A DNA stretch of 64,000 nt from Chloroflexota bacterium. Its GTDB lineage: Bacteria; Chloroflexota; Anaerolineae; J036; Brachytrichaceae. Below, piece after piece: positions 18,377 to 26,011 of the stretch; the first letter of the stretch is position 1; every line of letters begins with the position of its first letter. Made by a program: the position numbers and the translations under genes. The notes below the pieces were generated by a model. The model ran no database searches and had not been told where the DNA came from. It was given only the letters and a program-made list of their open reading frames with translations. The stretch covers positions 52,332 to 116,331 of the forward strand of contig JAJYKL010000002.1 in assembly GCA_021788625.1 (NCBI GenBank). Direction: 5' to 3'.

Positions 18377-19393
18377 TTATCGCGCCACGGTGACTAGAGA
18401 GGTGACAGCCTGGTCAGGCATGGGAGGGAACTGATCGTACAGATAACATGCCGCAGCGCGACCAGGGTCGGTCTGGTACATAACCGGTTTCTTCCGCTTG
18501 CACCGGTCCATGACAAACGGACACCGTCCGGCAAACCGGCAACCGGACGAGGAATAAAAGTCGCCTTCCTTAGCCTGAATGTTGGTACTGCCCCAGCGCA
18601 TGTTGATGTCAGGCCAGGGAATGGAGTCGATGAGCAGTTTGGTGTATGGATGTTTGGGGTTTTTTATGACCGTATCCACATCCCCAGCTTCCATCACATC
18701 GCCGCGGTATAAAACAATGATACTGTCGCTAATATGGTAGGCTGTCGTCAGGTCATGTGTAATGTAGAGGATGGAAATGCCATATTCCTTCTTGAGTTTC
18801 TTTAAGCTCTCTAGGATCGTAGCGCGTAACGAGGCATCGACCATTGACACCGGTTCGTCGGCCACGAGCAGAGTGGGTTTCATTAACAGCGCACGTGCCA
18901 CTGAGATACGCTGTCGCTGACCACCAGATAACTGGTGAGGAAAACGGCCCAGGATTTCATCAGGACGCAGGCCTACCGCGTTCAGTGAGTTCTCCATCAA
19001 GGCACGTGCTTTCTGCTTATTCGTAGCCAGTTTAAACTTGTCGATGGGCACGGTCAATAGATGGTCGATGGTATAAAACGGATTGAATACGGCAAAGGGG
19101 TCCTGGAAGACTGCCTGTACCTCACGCCGGAACTGCATATACTCGTCGTGATTCAGTTGAGTGATGTCTTTACTCTTGTAGAGGATCTCGCCCTTTGTTG
19201 GCGTAGTAAAGCCGAGCGACAGCATGCTCAGCGTAGTTTTCCCACTGCCGCTCTCACCCGCCACGGCAATGATAGTGGGAACCGAGTCGTCAAGGGTCAA
19301 CGACAGGTCGTCCAGGGCGATGGTCTGTTCGCGAGTGATTAGGCCCTGGCTGTATATCTTCGAAACATTGCGCAGCTCGAGTAGTGGTGCCAT
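18377..19393 (-). CDS. ABC transporter ATPase, OppF/DppF type
   Basis: Second ATPase of a peptide/oligosaccharide (Opp/Dpp-class) importer, 338 aa. Walker A is AGESGSGKTTLS, the signature is LSGGQRQRISVARALL, and Walker B is LLVADEPVS. In Walker B the residues after the catalytic Glu read PVSMVDASL instead of the common PTSALD. The C-terminal oligopeptide-type extension contains the four-Cys cluster CRFAGRCPFVMDRCKRKKP and later Cys. It is last in the operon binding protein - permease - permease - ATPase - ATPase, and its start is 5 nt after the OppD-type stop. The cargo is unknown; see the LacI regulator entry for the reasoning that it may be a sugar. Confidence 0.93.
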   Translation of the reverse strand: MAPLLELRNVSKIYSQGLITREQTIALDDLSLTLDDSVPTIIAVAGESGSGKTTLSMLSLGFTTPTKGEILYKSKDITQLNHDEYMQFRREVQAVFQDPFAVFNPFYTIDHLLTVPIDKFKLATNKQKARALMENSLNAVGLRPDEILGRFPHQLSGGQRQRISVARALLMKPTLLVADEPVSMVDASLRATILESLKKLKKEYGISILYITHDLTTAYHISDSIIVLYRGDVMEAGDVDTVIKNPKHPYTKLLIDSIPWPDINMRWGSTNIQAKEGDFYSSSGCRFAGRCPFVMDRCKRKKPVMYQTDPGRAAACYLYDQFPPMPDQAVTSLVTVAR

Positions 19394-19398
19394 ATGAT

Positions 19399-20463
19399 TT
19401 AGTTTTCGGCGACCGGCACCTTCTGGTGCGGCGCGTTACCATTACCGGCCACAGCCGGTTGTTGAACTCGGTTCCCTTCCCTATCGTAGAGATGGCAAAA
19501 GACATAGCGACCCGAGGGGGTGACGGACTGCGGGGGTGCCAGGGTCTTGCATACATCCATCGCATACTTACATCGTGGATGGAACGTGCAGCCATTAGGC
19601 AGGCGTAGCAACGATGGCGCCAGGCCTGGAATACTCTGGAAGACGCCTTTGTTTTCCAGGTTGGGCAGGCTGGAGATGAGCGCTTGCGCGTAGGGATGCA
19701 AAGGGTTGGTAAACATCTCCCTCACGGTGCTTAGTTCCACCAGCTTGCCAGCGTACATGACCGCCACCCGATTGGTGATCTGTGCCATCAGACCCATGTC
19801 GTGACCGATCAGGATCACCGCAGCGCCCAGCTTCTCCTGAACCCGGCAGATTGTCTCCATCACCTGGCGTTGCACCACCACATCCAGTGCACTGGTGGGT
19901 TCATCGGCGATGATGACTTTGGGACTGAGCAGGATGCTAATGGCAATACATACGCGTTGCTTCATACCTCCACTCAGCTCATGTGGGTACATACGCATCA
20001 CCGTGCGCCTTAACTCGACCGACTCCAGAGCCACTTCCGCACGCCTCACCAACTCGTCGTGGTCTCCTTTTACGTTGTGGGCTCGCATGGCATCGATCAT
20101 CTGCGACTGGATCTTCATGACCGGATTCAGCGAGTTCATGGCACCCTGCGGGATGTAGGCGATTCGGCTCAGGCGGGCCTGCAGCATTTGCTGCTCTGTA
20201 AGCTTCAGGGTATCCACCTGGTCGCCTGCCGGACCAACCAGGACGCTGCCCGTCTCGATACGCCCCGGCGGTTTGATCATGCGCATTAATGCGAGTGCCA
20301 TGGTGGACTTGCCGCAACCACTCTCGCCTACCAGGCCAAGTCGCTCGCCGGCGTATAAAGTCAGGTTGACTCCATCTACGGCCCTCGTCCGGCCTGCGTC
20401 AGTGTAGTATGTAACGCGTAGATCAGACACCTGCAAAACGGGCATACCTGTCGTTGTGGTCAT
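19399..20463 (-). CDS. ABC transporter ATPase, OppD/DppD type
   Basis: First ATPase of the importer, 354 aa. Walker A is LVGESGCGKST, the signature is LSGGMKQRVCIAISILL, and Walker B is IIADEPTSALD with the H-loop at LIGHDMG. The C-terminal oligo_HPY-type extension holds GCTFHPRCKYAMDVC. The start codon overlaps the end of the upstream permease gene by 4 nt (ATGA), indicating translational coupling. It pairs with the OppF-type subunit as a heterodimer. Confidence 0.94.
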   Translation of the reverse strand: MTTTTGMPVLQVSDLRVTYYTDAGRTRAVDGVNLTLYAGERLGLVGESGCGKSTMALALMRMIKPPGRIETGSVLVGPAGDQVDTLKLTEQQMLQARLSRIAYIPQGAMNSLNPVMKIQSQMIDAMRAHNVKGDHDELVRRAEVALESVELRRTVMRMYPHELSGGMKQRVCIAISILLSPKVIIADEPTSALDVVVQRQVMETICRVQEKLGAAVILIGHDMGLMAQITNRVAVMYAGKLVELSTVREMFTNPLHPYAQALISSLPNLENKGVFQSIPGLAPSLLRLPNGCTFHPRCKYAMDVCKTLAPPQSVTPSGRYVFCHLYDREGNRVQQPAVAGNGNAPHQKVPVAEN

Positions 20464-21365
20464 TCCGTCCTCCTCACACGCGGATTTGCGACCTCATCCA
20501 ACCCCAGGTTGATCAAGGATAGTGATGTGAAGATAAGCACCATGGCCACGATGGGCCACAATATCCACCACCACCACTGGTTAAACATTGCGGAGTTAAA
20601 CACAGCCCAATATATGGTCATGCCTAGCGTTGGTTCGCGCGCGGGGCCCAGTCCTAGAATTTCAAGCCCGAATGACGCGTAGATCGCACCCATTAACTGG
20701 CCAACAAAACTGGCAACCAGGAACGGCAGCAGGTTGGGCATTAACTCCTTGAAAATTATCTCCATGCTTCCCATGCCTGAGAGTTTGGCGACGCTAACGT
20801 AGGTACTTTCCTTCATGGTCAGCACCTGTGCGCGCACCACCCTGGTCGGGCCAACCCACGCCAGTAGTGATGTCACCCCGGCCATGGTGAAGATGGTGAC
20901 CTGGTTTTTATCCACGATAGTTCCGGCAATAATGATCAACAGGATCAGGCTTGGGATAGTGAGCAGCACTTCGGTCACCCAACGTGTGATCGTGTCAAAC
21001 AGGCCACCGAAGAATCCAGCCATGAAGCCCAACACCACCCCGACGGTGATGCCAACGGTGCCGGCCATCAGGCCGATTGATCCGGTCAGTATGATTCCGC
21101 GTATCATGACAGCCAGCAGGTCACGGCCATCCTTGTCAGTCCCGAGCAAGTATTGAGCGCCGGGTGGTTGTAGCGGTGCCACGGCGAGTGGGTAAGCCAG
21201 CGTGCCGGTGTCCACCACCATGGATCCCACTACACTAAATAGAATCAGGAACATTAGAATCGCCAGGCCGACGGCAAGGCTTTTATTGCGCCGAAGATAG
21301 CGCAACACGAGTGTGCGATGGCTGGGACCTAGTCGCTGAGGTTTGGAAGGAACGGCTAATTCCAT
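20460..21365 (-). CDS. ABC transporter permease, DppC type
   Basis: Inner-membrane permease (301 aa) with an N-terminal helix after a basic stretch (RYLRRNKSLAVG), as in OppC/DppC. It has five or six hydrophobic segments and the EAA-type loop around FKELMPNLLPFLVASF. LLGTDKDGRDLLAVMIRG is the typical DppC periplasmic start of the transport domain. I choose ATG 21365, which has AGGTAGG upstream, over an in-frame GTG at 21392 that would add nine residues. It partners the DppB-type permease, from which it is separated by about 105 bp. Confidence 0.92.
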   Translation of the reverse strand: MELAVPSKPQRLGPSHRTLVLRYLRRNKSLAVGLAILMFLILFSVVGSMVVDTGTLAYPLAVAPLQPPGAQYLLGTDKDGRDLLAVMIRGIILTGSIGLMAGTVGITVGVVLGFMAGFFGGLFDTITRWVTEVLLTIPSLILLIIIAGTIVDKNQVTIFTMAGVTSLLAWVGPTRVVRAQVLTMKESTYVSVAKLSGMGSMEIIFKELMPNLLPFLVASFVGQLMGAIYASFGLEILGLGPAREPTLGMTIYWAVFNSAMFNQWWWWILWPIVAMVLIFTSLSLINLGLDEVANPRVRRTE

Positions 21366-21470
21366 ATTACCTACCTGATAGGAACGCGTCACCTATACTA
21401 AGATAAACACTTGCTAAATCAAACACTCAATCGCTTTTTATGTTGGGAATTGATGTACTATCATGCACTT

Positions 21471-22475
21471 TCACTTACGGTCGTATCGGATGCGAGGGTC
21501 CAGTAGAGGATAAATCAGATCCACCACCAGCATGCTGACGCCGACAGCCAGAATGGTAATGAACCCAATACCATAAATAACGAAGTAATCGTTCGCAGCT
21601 ATGGCGGCTGTTAATGTTGATCCGATTCCTGGGAAACCAAAAACAGATTCCACAAGAACGCCAGCTGAGATGATGCCGCCGAATGCGAGCGCTAACGAAG
21701 TAACCTGCGGTAGGATCGCGTTGCGTACATAGTAGGCGTAGAAAACTCGGTTCTGCGGTAATCCCTTATGTTCGGCGAAGAGTACGTAATCTTCACCCTG
21801 CACTGTCACACCCATACCACGCATGCCCAGTGCCCAAAAGCCGATATAGGCTAACACCAGGGTTAGCGACGGCAAAATGGCATGCCGCGCGACATCCAGG
21901 ATGAATGTTATGCTCAGGTTCGGCAAATCACCGGGATCGAAAGCACCCGTCATGGGTAGTATGTTCAACTTGAAGGCGACGAAGTAGATCAACAGCAATC
22001 CCAGTACTTGCGGTGGGATGGCTGCCAGTACGATGAGCGGCGTGACCATGCCTTTCACCCATTGTGGACTCTTTGGCCAACTGGCCAGTGCGCCAATCGC
22101 CGTGCCTACCAAGAAAGTAATAATGGTGGTCACGGTGAGTAGGCCGAGTGTCCAGGGCAGCGCCTCGCCAATAAGCTGATTCACTGTCTTCGGGTAGGAC
22201 ATCAAGGAAACCCCAAGGTCGCCGCGCAACACACTCCGCATGTAGTCCACATACTGTTGAGGTAGCGGCTTATCCAGTCCGAACTTGGTTTCAAAGCTGG
22301 CAATGATGGTGTTTAGGTCAGTGGGCAGGTACCCTGTGGAGCGGGCAATCGCCAGGAAACGCTCGCGAATCGGGTTCACTGGAGACAGCCGCGGGATGAA
22401 AAAGAGTAATGTCGCTGCTGTCCAGATGACGATAACGAGGAAGACTAATCGGCGAAAAAGATAACTCAATTTCAC
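21471..22475 (-). CDS. ABC transporter permease, DppB type
   Basis: Inner-membrane permease of about 334 aa. The N-terminal helix is LFRRLVFLVIVIWTAATLLFFIPRL. The DppB hallmark FGLDKPLPQQYVDYMRSVLRGDLG follows, then five further helices and an EAA loop near HKGLPQNRVFYAYYVRNAILP. The start is uncertain: ATG 22490 contains GGAGG, which sits 8 nt before GTG 22475, so that GGAGG looks like the ribosome site of the GTG. I therefore give the GTG; the ATG would add five residues. It lies 72 bp or more after the binding-protein gene, with two hairpins in the gap. Confidence 0.92.
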   Translation of the reverse strand: MKLSYLFRRLVFLVIVIWTAATLLFFIPRLSPVNPIRERFLAIARSTGYLPTDLNTIIASFETKFGLDKPLPQQYVDYMRSVLRGDLGVSLMSYPKTVNQLIGEALPWTLGLLTVTTIITFLVGTAIGALASWPKSPQWVKGMVTPLIVLAAIPPQVLGLLLIYFVAFKLNILPMTGAFDPGDLPNLSITFILDVARHAILPSLTLVLAYIGFWALGMRGMGVTVQGEDYVLFAEHKGLPQNRVFYAYYVRNAILPQVTSLALAFGGIISAGVLVESVFGFPGIGSTLTAAIAANDYFVIYGIGFITILAVGVSMLVVDLIYPLLDPRIRYDRK

Positions 22476-22496
22476 TTGGGATTCCTCCATCCATCA

Positions 22497-22548
22497 GGGG
22501 GCGACCCAGCCAGCCGCCCCCTTCTTGCGCCATGCCGGAGACCGGCAT
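22497..22548 (-). promoter_or_regulatory. tandem hairpins between binding-protein and permease genes
   Basis: Two perfect GC-rich stems lie back to back: ATGCCGG-AGA-CCGGCAT (22532-22548) and GGGGGCG-N11-CGCCCCC (22497-22521). Neither is followed by a T-run on the minus strand, so they are not obvious terminators. In other transport operons such intergenic stems stabilise the upstream binding-protein mRNA relative to the permease mRNA; that role is an inference here. Confidence 0.55.
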
Positions 22549-22562
22549 AGCCATCTCTCATA

Positions 22563-24455
22563 TCACTGCACAGCCTTTAGATTCAGGATGATGATGGGGA
22601 AGGTCCAGTGCCAGAACGCCGGGTTCAGGTACGGGTTGTCCTGAGTAGGCCAGTTGGTCCAGTAGGTGGTGTTCATTGGGATGCGGTGTAGCCACTGGAT
22701 GATCGGCACGTCAATCATGTCTGTCCAATAGATCGTCATAGCCTGCAGGAACAGGTCCATGATCTTCGGGTCGCCCGGTGCCAACGGCTGCATGGCATCG
22801 ACCAGCTTGTCGAACGCTGGATTCTTGTAACGCGAGTATGCGTTGTTGCCCGACGGCGTGTTCAACGGCGCGGCATACTTGCTGTGGTACAGCAGCAGCG
22901 TGGCATACGGGTCGATTACGCTGGCGCCATGGCCAAACATATACAATCCGGGTGCGCCATTGGCCATCTGAGTGCCTGCGTCATTGCCAAAGTTGATAGC
23001 CGCCTCGAAGCCACCCTTACGCAGCATTTCCACCAGCACGGGTACGATGTCAGCGTGGATCGACGCGAAGCCGTCGACCGTGGCATTGATGCGTTTCCCG
23101 CCCTTGGCCCATAGACCCTGGCTATCCTTGGTGTAGCCCAGTTTGGTTATATTGTCAGCCGTCTTGTTAATGTCGAAGGTGCGCACGCCCAGCTTATCTG
23201 CGATTGGCTGTGCTGCGGTGAGGTACTTGTTCAGGGCAGGGTACTGTGGATACGGGAAGATCGTGCTGATCTTGGCACCCAGATACACTACCTTGTCAAT
23301 CGTGTCCCGGTCGATCGAGTAGTTGATCGCCCAGCGGAAAGTCTTGTCGCTATACGGAGCGAGCTGGTCGTTCATCCACAGCGAGTTCGGCCACCAGTCC
23401 AGGTTGCCCAATGGCTCGTCGTGCCCGGTGTAGGTGATGATGTGCGTGGGGTTCTGCTGCACAGCGCTGCGGATGTTGGCTGCCCGCAGGTCCAGCGTGG
23501 CATCCACCTGGTTATTCACCACCGCTTGCGCCGCGGTGGTCATGTCGGTTACAGGCTGAAGAATGACGCGCTTGACGTCAGGTACCTTCTGGAAGCCCGT
23601 CTTGAAACCCCACCAGTCCGGGCGCAGATCGAATACGTATTGCTCCGGGCTCTGCGTCACATTGAACATGCCGCTATGCGGGAAGCTGGAGTCCTTGCCC
23701 TGCACCGTCGTGATATCTGGGGCGTCCTTCAAGGCATGCATGGGCAGCACACCGGATGGGTCGCCCGTATCAAACTTGAAGCTCAAGTACTCGAACATGA
23801 AGCGCGGCTGAGGTCCTGTAAAGTGAATCACCACTGTCTGGTCGTCGGGCGCGTCCACGCTCTGTACGAAGTCGTTCACCTGGCCGTGGTAGTTGATTTT
23901 ATTGTTAGCCTTGTAACTATCCAGTGTGAACTTCACATCGGCCGAGGTGATAGGTTGGCCATCGCTCCACTCGATGCCGTTGCGCAACTTGAGCGTGAGT
24001 TGTGTGTAGTCACTGTTGTAGGTGCCGCTCTCTGCCAGCCAGGGGAGATTCTTATCAGCGAAGACCGAGTAGTAGAACAACGGATCCCACAGCAGGCACA
24101 TCCCTTCCTGGTGGTTCATTCCAGCTACTGGGTTGATCAGACCCATCGTGGTGAACTTGCCACTCGTGCCACCGTTGATTAGCATCAGTGTTCGGTTGCG
24201 TGGAACCGTTCCGCCTGTTGCAGCAGTGGCCGCAACAGTCGCTGCTGGCGTATCGGTTGCCGCAGCAGTGGTTGGTGCTGCTGTATCGGTAGCTGCCGGC
24301 GCCCCCGTGTTGGTTGCAGCCGGGGCCGCGGTGTCAGTCGCGGCGGGTGCAGCAGTGGGGGCAGCGGTCGGTGTGGCACCGCAGGCGGCGGCCAATGTCC
24401 CAGCGCCAACGACTGCCGAAAGGCGGAGCATATCTCTGCGGGTTAACTTTTTCAT
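22563..24455 (-). CDS. ABC transporter substrate-binding lipoprotein, family 5 (copy 1)
   Basis: Extracytoplasmic solute-binding protein (630 aa) that delivers cargo to the adjacent permeases. The signal has a twin-arginine motif (TRRDMLRLS) and a lipobox LAAAC, so it looks like a Tat-exported lipoprotein. A Pro/Ala/Thr-rich linker of about 50 residues follows. The SBP_bac_5 body begins near GTVPRNRTLMLINGG and includes TLKLRNGIEWSDGQPITSADVKFTLD, the family signature. It is strikingly similar to copy 2 at 26012-27892, with identical blocks of dozens of residues. The linkers and some surface loops differ most. It is first in the transporter operon. Confidence 0.94.
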   Translation of the reverse strand: MKKLTRRDMLRLSAVVGAGTLAAACGATPTAAPTAAPAATDTAAPAATNTGAPAATDTAAPTTAAATDTPAATVAATAATGGTVPRNRTLMLINGGTSGKFTTMGLINPVAGMNHQEGMCLLWDPLFYYSVFADKNLPWLAESGTYNSDYTQLTLKLRNGIEWSDGQPITSADVKFTLDSYKANNKINYHGQVNDFVQSVDAPDDQTVVIHFTGPQPRFMFEYLSFKFDTGDPSGVLPMHALKDAPDITTVQGKDSSFPHSGMFNVTQSPEQYVFDLRPDWWGFKTGFQKVPDVKRVILQPVTDMTTAAQAVVNNQVDATLDLRAANIRSAVQQNPTHIITYTGHDEPLGNLDWWPNSLWMNDQLAPYSDKTFRWAINYSIDRDTIDKVVYLGAKISTIFPYPQYPALNKYLTAAQPIADKLGVRTFDINKTADNITKLGYTKDSQGLWAKGGKRINATVDGFASIHADIVPVLVEMLRKGGFEAAINFGNDAGTQMANGAPGLYMFGHGASVIDPYATLLLYHSKYAAPLNTPSGNNAYSRYKNPAFDKLVDAMQPLAPGDPKIMDLFLQAMTIYWTDMIDVPIIQWLHRIPMNTTYWTNWPTQDNPYLNPAFWHWTFPIIILNLKAVQ

Positions 24456-24803
24456 CTATCTCACTCCTCAACTAACATTGGGCTATCATGAATTTTCCAA
24501 ATGACGCTGTTGGAAAGCTATAAACACGACTATCATGTAATGCGCTTAAATACAACGTATATTTAATTCGGCGTTCGTTTACCTCCTTCGCACATCAAAT
24601 GCACCTCTACTCTACAATAGATATAGGCCTGCGACCATGGCAGCATGCTGTGAAAGGATGTTGATCGCAGGCAACACAACGATTTATCCTGTCCCGTCCA
24701 GTCGGGGACGAGGTTTGCCGCTCGCGCGATCCGTTGTGGTGTGACTTTCCTCTCACCTTATCCATCTTATAGTTCTGCTGCTGGTTTTCTCCTCGTGTTT
24801 CAT
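24456..24803. other. 348 bp gap between lacI and binding-protein copy 1
   Basis: No coding region seen. It holds an 8 bp inverted repeat GCCTGCGA / TCGCAGGC (24627-24634 and 24665-24672) with a 30 bp loop, possibly the end of the lacI message. It also holds an 11-mer ACGAGGTTTGC at 24708-24718 that recurs upstream of binding-protein copy 2. CTATCATG occurs twice nearer the gene. The promoter of the transporter operon should be here, but I see no convincing hexamer pair. Confidence 0.5.
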
Positions 24804-25853
24804 CTACAGCGTGCGGTTGCTTCTCGCCGATCTGGGTTTCGCCACAGATTGACGTTCCATGAGCATGGGATGAACCGTCAGAGTCATCCGTGCGGCATCC
24901 GGATACTCGATCCGATTCATGAGTAACTGTACCGCGGCACGGCCCATCGTCACGGTGTCCACATGCATGGTTGTGAGCGGCGGTATGGCATTACTGGCGA
25001 AATCCACATCATCATACCCAACTACGGATATATCCTCCGGGACATGCCTGCCACTATCAATTGCGGCACTGAGGGCAGCAATGGCTACCTTATCGTTAAC
25101 TCCAAAAAGAGCGGTTATTTGTGGATTCTTGCGTAACAGATCTCTCGTCGCTTCATATCCGCTTTCGTTCATGGGGTTGAATTCAGCGATAAACGATTGA
25201 GCGACTTCCGCCTCGCGCAGAGCGCGCAGGTATCCGCCTCGTCGTTGCCTGATGCTGGGATAGGAGTCGGGCTCACTCCCGATCAGCCCAATATGGCGAT
25301 GGCCCTGACGTATGAGGTATTCCACAGCCTGCCAGGCTGCCTGGAAATTATCTGAACCGACCGCATCGTAACACTCGGATTGGGCATAAGCATCTACGAG
25401 CACGATGGGCGGTGCCTTTCGGCTGGTGATTGACAGAATGGTCTCATCGACAAAAGTACCCACCATGAGCAGGGCTTCCGCTGCGCCTCGCACCAGCATC
25501 TGCGGCACGCCCATGGGCCGATTGTGTTCATCCACCGGCATGGTTGACAGCAGCAGGTCGATGCCGTTGCGTCTGCATGCGTCCTCGACACCAATAATCA
25601 CGTGGGAATAGAAAGGATTGGCACGCGCCGGCAGGTTCGGCTCTGTCTTTACGACCATGCCGATCGTCTGAAGGTGTACTCTTGTCACCATCTGAGCGGG
25701 TTTCAACTGATACCCGAGGTTTTCGGCGATTACCATCACACGTGCCCGTGTTTCTTCCGAAACGCCAGGTCGATTACGTAGAACAAGCGATACAGTTGCT
25801 GGGGAAACCCCACTTTCCTGTGCTATATCGGTGATGGTCACCTTTTCTCGCAT
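24804..25853 (-). CDS. LacI-family transcriptional regulator
   Basis: DNA-binding repressor or activator, 349 aa. The N-terminal HTH is VTITDIAQESGVSPATVSLVLRN, followed by the hinge helix region (GVSEETRARVMVIAENLGYQ). A periplasmic-binding-protein-like effector domain follows (IGMVVKTEPNLPARANPFYS ... HIGLIGSEPDSYPSIRQRRGGYLRAL). LacI-family effectors are mostly sugars or nucleosides, so its position between two binding-protein genes suggests that the Opp-like transporter carries a saccharide. It has its own near-consensus promoter right after the terminator of the upstream gene. Confidence 0.93.
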   Translation of the reverse strand: MREKVTITDIAQESGVSPATVSLVLRNRPGVSEETRARVMVIAENLGYQLKPAQMVTRVHLQTIGMVVKTEPNLPARANPFYSHVIIGVEDACRRNGIDLLLSTMPVDEHNRPMGVPQMLVRGAAEALLMVGTFVDETILSITSRKAPPIVLVDAYAQSECYDAVGSDNFQAAWQAVEYLIRQGHRHIGLIGSEPDSYPSIRQRRGGYLRALREAEVAQSFIAEFNPMNESGYEATRDLLRKNPQITALFGVNDKVAIAALSAAIDSGRHVPEDISVVGYDDVDFASNAIPPLTTMHVDTVTMGRAAVQLLMNRIEYPDAARMTLTVHPMLMERQSVAKPRSARSNRTL

Positions 25854-25900
25854 ATGGGAAGCCTTAGTATCGCCAGTTGGTACGTTTATGCAACGGTGAA

Positions 25901-25929
25901 ATCTTATTAAAAATTTTAGTAAATGTCAA
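25901..25929 (-). promoter_or_regulatory. sigma-70 promoter of the lacI-family gene
   Basis: The minus strand has TTGACA (25924-25929), a 17 bp A/T-rich spacer and TAAGAT (25901-25906). The predicted start leaves a leader of about 40 nt before ATG 25853. The A/T-rich spacer (TTTACTAAAATTTTTAA) could host a regulator. Confidence 0.8.
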
Positions 25930-25957
25930 GGGGATAGGATGGTTCGGACATATTAAG

Positions 25958-25984
25958 GGGGGCGACTGCCTTCAGTCGTCCCCC
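25958..25984 (-). terminator. hairpin terminator after binding-protein copy 2
   Basis: On the minus strand GGGGGACGACTG, a 3-4 nt loop and CAGTCGCCCCCC form a stem of about 12 bp with one mismatch, followed by TTAATATG. It lies 28 bp past the stop codon and just before the lacI promoter. The T-run is short. Confidence 0.65.
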
Positions 25985-26011
25985 TGGCGTTTGCTCTCCG
26001 CCTCGAACTGA

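Noticed and set aside
23421..24182. A 253-residue plus-strand frame across binding-protein copy 1
   Set aside because: Antisense shadow of a well-supported gene; the corresponding stretch in copy 2 does not keep an equivalent long frame.
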